DNA from: a virus
Strand: one strand, 5' to 3'
IMG/VR virus record: IMGVR_UViG_3300047564_002016
Location: 1-21,774 of that record
DNA length: 21,774 bases
Part shown: in pieces, positions 18,758 to 21,774 of the stretch
How the letters are laid out: each line of letters opens with the position of its first letter
Numbering within the stretch: the first letter of the stretch is position 1
The notes under the pieces: model-generated
Seen by the model: the letters and a program-made list of their open reading frames with translations, nothing else
Told to the model about the DNA's origin: nothing
Databases searched by the model: none
Translations under genes and position numbers: made by a program

Positions 18758-19748
18758 TTATTGTGATGTTGTAGTTGACCTTCAGTCTGGGGATACGGGC
18801 AAGGGTAAGGTTACCCACTCATTACTAAAGAGTGGTGAGTACGATCTTGTGTTACGATACAACGGTGGCTCCAATGCTGGCCATACAATCTATCATAATG
18901 GTGAAAAGATTGTCACCCACCAGGTTCCAGCTGGTGTTCTTTATGGTATTAAGTCTCTTATTGGTATTGGTTGCGTAGTTAATATTCCAAAACTAATTGA
19001 AGAGATTAAGATGCTTAATGACCATGGATTCAAAACGGATGGTCTTATATCAGTTGATTATAGAGCCCATGTTGTAACAGAGGAGCATCTTGCCGAAGAT
19101 GGCAACGATACTTCTATAGGAACTACGAAACAAGGAATTGGTCCTTGCTATAGGGACAAGTATGATAGAAAGGGTATTCGTATCACGGAGCTGTCATACC
19201 ATCAGTCTAGAGACAATTACTTTACGCTTGTTGATAGTCTTCCCTTCTTGAAAGATGCAAGAGTATTAGCAGAAGGCGCTCAGGGGTTTGAGCTTGATAT
19301 TGACTGGGGAGATTACCCTTATGTTACTAGCTCTCATTGCACTGTTGGATCTGTTTGCCTAAATGGCGTATCGCCAAGAAAGATCAGAAAGATCTATGGT
19401 GTTGCTAAGGCATATGAGACCTATGTTGGTACTAAAGACTTTGGCATGGATTGTGATGATCTCAAAAAGATTCAAGAGATTGGGCAAGAGTTTGGGGCCA
19501 CAACTGGTCGTCCAAGAAAGTGCAACTGGATTAACTTAGACAAGCTAGCCTATGCTGCTAAGGTTAATGATATCACTCATCTAATTGTTAACAAGATTGA
19601 TATTCTAGACCAGGTTGGTAGATATGTCTATATCGAAGACTTTGAGAGACATGATGCTGGTACAAGACTTGGATTAATTAGTGAAATTGTCAAGGCCCTA
19701 CCAGACAACGTCAGAGTTATATTTTCTGATTCACCGCACACCATATAA
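18750..19748 (+). CDS. Short adenylosuccinate synthetase (PurA/PurZ-like)
   Basis: The ATG at 18750 has AAAGG upstream and gives 332 residues; in-frame upstream codons overlap the previous gene. PurA hallmarks: LQSGDTGKGK (11-20) with Asp15 at the general-base position, YNGGSNAGHT with His45, GTTKQGIGPCYRDK (125-137), EGAQGFELDIDWGDYPYVTS (175-194) and TTGRPRKCNW (251-260). It catalyses GTP-driven joining of aspartate to IMP in AMP synthesis, or the analogous step on dGMP in PurZ. It is about 100 residues shorter than E. coli PurA, like archaeal and phage forms. The base Asp is kept, whereas I recall it being replaced by Ser in some PurZ, so PurA activity is somewhat favoured. Confidence 0.85.
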   Translation: MSNYCDVVVDLQSGDTGKGKVTHSLLKSGEYDLVLRYNGGSNAGHTIYHNGEKIVTHQVPAGVLYGIKSLIGIGCVVNIPKLIEEIKMLNDHGFKTDGLISVDYRAHVVTEEHLAEDGNDTSIGTTKQGIGPCYRDKYDRKGIRITELSYHQSRDNYFTLVDSLPFLKDARVLAEGAQGFELDIDWGDYPYVTSSHCTVGSVCLNGVSPRKIRKIYGVAKAYETYVGTKDFGMDCDDLKKIQEIGQEFGATTGRPRKCNWINLDKLAYAAKVNDITHLIVNKIDILDQVGRYVYIEDFERHDAGTRLGLISEIVKALPDNVRVIFSDSPHTI

Positions 19749-19751
19749 ATA
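19744..19751 (+). promoter_or_regulatory. Late-promoter-like box TATAAATA
   Basis: TATAAATA is an exact match to the T4 late promoter -10 consensus. It spans the stop of the purA-like gene and lies 24 bp before the ATG at 19776. It is the best of the five ATAAATA boxes in the window. Confidence 0.55.
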
Positions 19752-19775
19752 TATTGGAACCTTAGGAGGTGTACC

Positions 19776-20207
19776 ATGAAAACACTAGTAGCAATTACAT
19801 TGGCTTTGTTATCTACAACCGCATATGCACAATCATATGCTGAAGATAAAGAACAACAGAACAAGCTTATTGGAGCAATCGCTGGTGGATATCTTGGCTC
19901 TACAATTGGTGGTGGAGATGGGAAGACAGCGGCTACAGTTCTAGGCGCAGTTCTTGGTTATAAGTTTGGCGATAAGATTTTAGAGGATAATAGCCACAAA
20001 GTTTATAACCACGATAGTAAATATTATGGTTACTATCAACCTCGCTATAGACAGGCTGACATCTACAAGTTATGTGACCATAGAAATCCATACCATAAAG
20101 ACTCTAGAATGTACTGGTCATATAATAGAGGCTGTGTACAGCGTTTGAGTGAACAAGTGAGACAATTGGAGCAAGATGCATATGAACAAGGTTACCAAGG
20201 AAACTGA
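19776..20207 (+). CDS. Secreted glycine-zipper protein
   Basis: This 143-residue protein has a strong TAGGAGGTG ribosome binding site. A signal peptide (MKTLVAITLALLSTTAYA, cleavage before Gln19) is followed by a glycine-zipper segment (about 31-66: LIGAIAGGYLGSTIGGG and TAATVLGAVLGYKFGDK), as in outer-membrane 17-kDa-antigen-like proteins. The C-terminal half is Tyr-, His- and Arg-rich with Cys residues (CDHRNPYH, GCVQRL), ending in a helical tail. It is probably exported and inserts into or lines the host envelope. It may be used in superinfection exclusion or lysis; the role is not shown by sequence. A late-type box precedes it. Confidence 0.72.
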   Translation: MKTLVAITLALLSTTAYAQSYAEDKEQQNKLIGAIAGGYLGSTIGGGDGKTAATVLGAVLGYKFGDKILEDNSHKVYNHDSKYYGYYQPRYRQADIYKLCDHRNPYHKDSRMYWSYNRGCVQRLSEQVRQLEQDAYEQGYQGN

Positions 20208-20373
20208 TAGTGCTGCACTTTATGAGAAGTACATTCAGAAACTCAATGTTCCAGAAGATAGAAAGGCAGCGACAGCGCTGAATGCAAGATGGTTCATAAG
20301 AACAGGGTACGTTCAAAACAGACTAAATCCAGTAGCGGATCAGGTATTGGAACTGGCAAGAAAGATCGCCTAG
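20176..20373 (+). CDS. Small hypothetical protein (65 aa)
   Basis: The frame overlaps the end of the glycine-zipper gene by 32 bases. ATGs occur at 20176 and 20182; GGAG at 20168-20171 could serve either. The product is helical and charged (TDSAALYEKYIQKLNVPEDR, then ALNARWFIRTGYVQNRLN). No known domain, membrane segment or signal peptide. It lies between a secreted protein and another small protein, and all three may be co-transcribed from the late-type box at 19744. Confidence 0.55.
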   Translation: MHMNKVTKETDSAALYEKYIQKLNVPEDRKAATALNARWFIRTGYVQNRLNPVADQVLELARKIA

Positions 20374-20384
20374 GGAGTGATATC

Positions 20385-20597
20385 ATGTATAATGAAAGTG
20401 TGTTGAAGCCTCGAGAGCGTATTCACTTTGATCCTACAAATAGGGATCATGTTGAAGACTATGCTAATTTCATCAAGCATTCTAATTGGAAAAATGGTTG
20501 TAAGTACTTACTCGAACAACCATTCCAAGACATCCCATCAATGATTAATAACAAAATGATTAGACATTTCCTAAGTCCATACTTAAAGGAAGAATAA
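20385..20597 (+). CDS. Small hypothetical protein (70 aa)
   Basis: The ATG at 20385 has GGGAG seven bases upstream and is preferred over upstream in-frame codons that overlap the previous gene. The protein is soluble (KPRERIHFDPTNRDHVEDYA, then a helical C-terminus ending LSPYLKEE). The pattern 'FDPTNRDH..D...F' is one I loosely associate with small phage proteins, without a known role. Its stop is within an AATAAATA box. Confidence 0.6.
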   Translation: MYNESVLKPRERIHFDPTNRDHVEDYANFIKHSNWKNGCKYLLEQPFQDIPSMINNKMIRHFLSPYLKEE

Positions 20598-20600
20598 ATA
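20593..20600 (+). promoter_or_regulatory. Late-promoter-like box AATAAATA
   Basis: AATAAATA lies across the preceding stop, followed by an AT-rich tract, 33 bp before the methyltransferase ATG. It matches the T4-like late core ATAAATA. Confidence 0.4.
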
Positions 20601-20633
20601 TATTTTTAATCATTTATTGATTGGTGTTTGAAA

Positions 20634-21428
20634 ATGAACAAATTAGAAGAATACGTCTTAAGGTACCAAGGAATTCATTCTGGTACAGAACAATATCTAG
20701 CATTAGACGGTAAGCTCCATAGAAATGAAACTGACCCCACAAAGGGTAAGATGTTGTTTGATGGGTCACAGCTAGGTAAGAAGTTCCCACCTTATATTCA
20801 GCAGGTAATAGATTCTAAGCGTAGAGCAATTACGTTGCTTGACTATGGGTGTGGCAAGGCTATTCATACCTACATGCCTCTATCTCATCACGGCAATAAG
20901 ACGTTGCTCGGTAGATTGAATGGCATGATTCAATGCTACTATGCATACGACCCAGCCGTCAGACAGTATGCAATGAAACCACCTTTGGGAATGGAATTTG
21001 ATCTTACATGCTGTGCTGATGTTATGGAGCATGTGCCAGAAGAGTTTGTACCTGTTGTGCTTGCTGAGATTGGCAACTACACAAAGAAGAATGGTGCAAT
21101 GATCTTTTCCATCTCAGCTAACCTAGCTAAGAAGATGTTTACCGATGGTGAGAATCTCCATGCTACTATCAAGTCCATTGATTGGTGGACAGATGCAATC
21201 AGAAAGTATTGTGGTGATAAGTCTTTCTTATTGCTACACGATGATGACACAAGACTTGATCCACTAACACCAGAACAAAAAGAACAATTGAAAGCAGAAG
21301 GCATTACAACCCACACTCAATGTAGTACATGGATCCGATACTACAACTCACCAAGATATAAGATTTGGGAAAGTGATGGTGTAGAGAAGGCATACTACGA
21401 AAAGGTTGTTATTGAGGAAGTGAAGTGA
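20634..21428 (+). CDS. Class I SAM-dependent methyltransferase
   Basis: This protein has 264 residues from the ATG at 20634; a TTG two codons earlier is possible. Rossmann-fold motifs are clear: motif I TLLDYGCGKAIHTY (about 67-80), an acidic end of strand 2 (YYAYDPAV) and motif IV TCCADVMEHVPEE. The C-terminal part (GENLHATIKSIDWWTDAI) is typical of small-molecule or sugar methyltransferases rather than of DNA methylases: no DPPY or PCQ motif is present. It overlaps the next gene, a glycosyltransferase, by four bases, so methylation of a glycan is a reasonable guess. Confidence 0.8.
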   Translation: MNKLEEYVLRYQGIHSGTEQYLALDGKLHRNETDPTKGKMLFDGSQLGKKFPPYIQQVIDSKRRAITLLDYGCGKAIHTYMPLSHHGNKTLLGRLNGMIQCYYAYDPAVRQYAMKPPLGMEFDLTCCADVMEHVPEEFVPVVLAEIGNYTKKNGAMIFSISANLAKKMFTDGENLHATIKSIDWWTDAIRKYCGDKSFLLLHDDDTRLDPLTPEQKEQLKAEGITTHTQCSTWIRYYNSPRYKIWESDGVEKAYYEKVVIEEVK

Positions 21429-21774
21429 AAGAGAAAGTAAAACTTTTCATTGGCCATGACTCGAAACAATCAGGCGTTTGCGATACCTGTAGACTCTCAA
21501 TCAAAGACAACTCTGACATTCCAGTAGAAGTCATTCATCTAAGCTCAGTTGAAAGATCGGGAATGTTTTGGAGAGAGCAAGCTGTTGGTAGTACAGAGTT
21601 TGCGTTCACTAGATTCTTAACACCTTATCTTAAGGGGTTCTATGGGTATGCTATCTTCTGCGATAGTGACTTCATTTGGAACTGTGATCCTCAAGAGCTG
21701 CTAGATTACGTTGATCCAAACCATGCTGTAAGTGTTGTAAAACATAACATCAGTCAAGATCAAATCAAACCATT
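21425..21774 (+). CDS. GT8-like glycosyltransferase (3' partial)
   Basis: A GTG at 21425 overlaps the previous stop (GTGA), and the frame is open to the end of the window (116 complete codons). The sequence begins VKLFIGHDSKQSGVCDTC. It has STEFAFTRFLTPYL and then GYAIFCDSDFIWNCDPQELL, in which the D-x-D-like CDSDF is the metal-binding motif of GT-A glycosyltransferases. The start resembles family 8-like enzymes. It continues the glycan-modification theme next to a methyltransferase. The C-terminus is outside the window. Confidence 0.75.
   Translation, partial: MKEKVKLFIGHDSKQSGVCDTCRLSIKDNSDIPVEVIHLSSVERSGMFWREQAVGSTEFAFTRFLTPYLKGFYGYAIFCDSDFIWNCDPQELLDYVDPNHAVSVVKHNISQDQIKP

Noticed and set aside
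1-21774. CRISPR array, insertion sequence, integrase or attachment site
   Set aside because: No regularly spaced direct repeats, transposase, integrase or terminal inverted repeats were seen on reading.

Overview
The window looks like part of the genome of a T4-like marine tailed phage (myovirus type). All genes are on the + strand and tightly packed, mostly with ATGA/TAATG overlaps. They include a T4 gp61-type primase, class I ribonucleotide reductase (NrdA/NrdB), a SegE-like GIY-YIG endonuclease, a two-component spanin pair and many short phage proteins. Sigma70-like promoters occur alongside ATAAATA boxes resembling T4-type late promoters. Base composition is AT-rich. A split (circularly permuted) tmRNA and an AhpC/AhpD pair point to an alphaproteobacterial host; this is inference, because some other lineages also use two-piece tmRNA.

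Layout. (1) 1-4727: envelope and lysis region. It holds membrane and coiled-coil proteins, a two-helix holin candidate, an Ala/Pro/Glu-rich lipoprotein, a secreted staphylococcal-nuclease-like enzyme preceded by a catalytically dead paralogue, i-spanin and o-spanin, a DUF6356-like protein, an XhlA-like membrane protein and small proteins. (2) 4728-9677: a sigma70 promoter, then primase, an AbrB-like protein, nrdA, a small protein, a prolyl-4-hydroxylase-like oxygenase and nrdB. (3) 9767-14234: a GT25 glycosyltransferase, GIY-YIG nuclease, TagD-like cytidylyltransferase, a conserved small protein, two tandem sulfotransferase-like genes, and a fusion of an APS-kinase-like P-loop domain with an HxGH nucleotidyltransferase domain. 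(4) 14317-17188: a promoter, a basic small protein, AhpC, AhpD, a second 2OG-Fe(II) oxygenase with a strong hairpin inside its coding sequence, and an FkbM methyltransferase. (5) 17185-17856: promoter, two small ORFs, the permuted tmRNA and a terminator. (6) 17886-21774: membrane-anchored SleB-type hydrolase, a small protein, a short adenylosuccinate synthetase (PurA/PurZ-like), a glycine-zipper secreted protein, small proteins, a methyltransferase and a partial GT8-like glycosyltransferase.

The most notable points are: a phage-borne two-piece tmRNA that keeps the alanine identity pair and encodes a tag ending in ALAA; a possible phage sulfation module (PAPS-synthesis-like fusion plus two sulfotransferases) inside a wider glycan-modifying set; a complete-looking AhpC-AhpD peroxide-reducing pair; and a periplasmic nuclease beside an inactive twin. 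No database search was possible, so family names rest on motif recognition.
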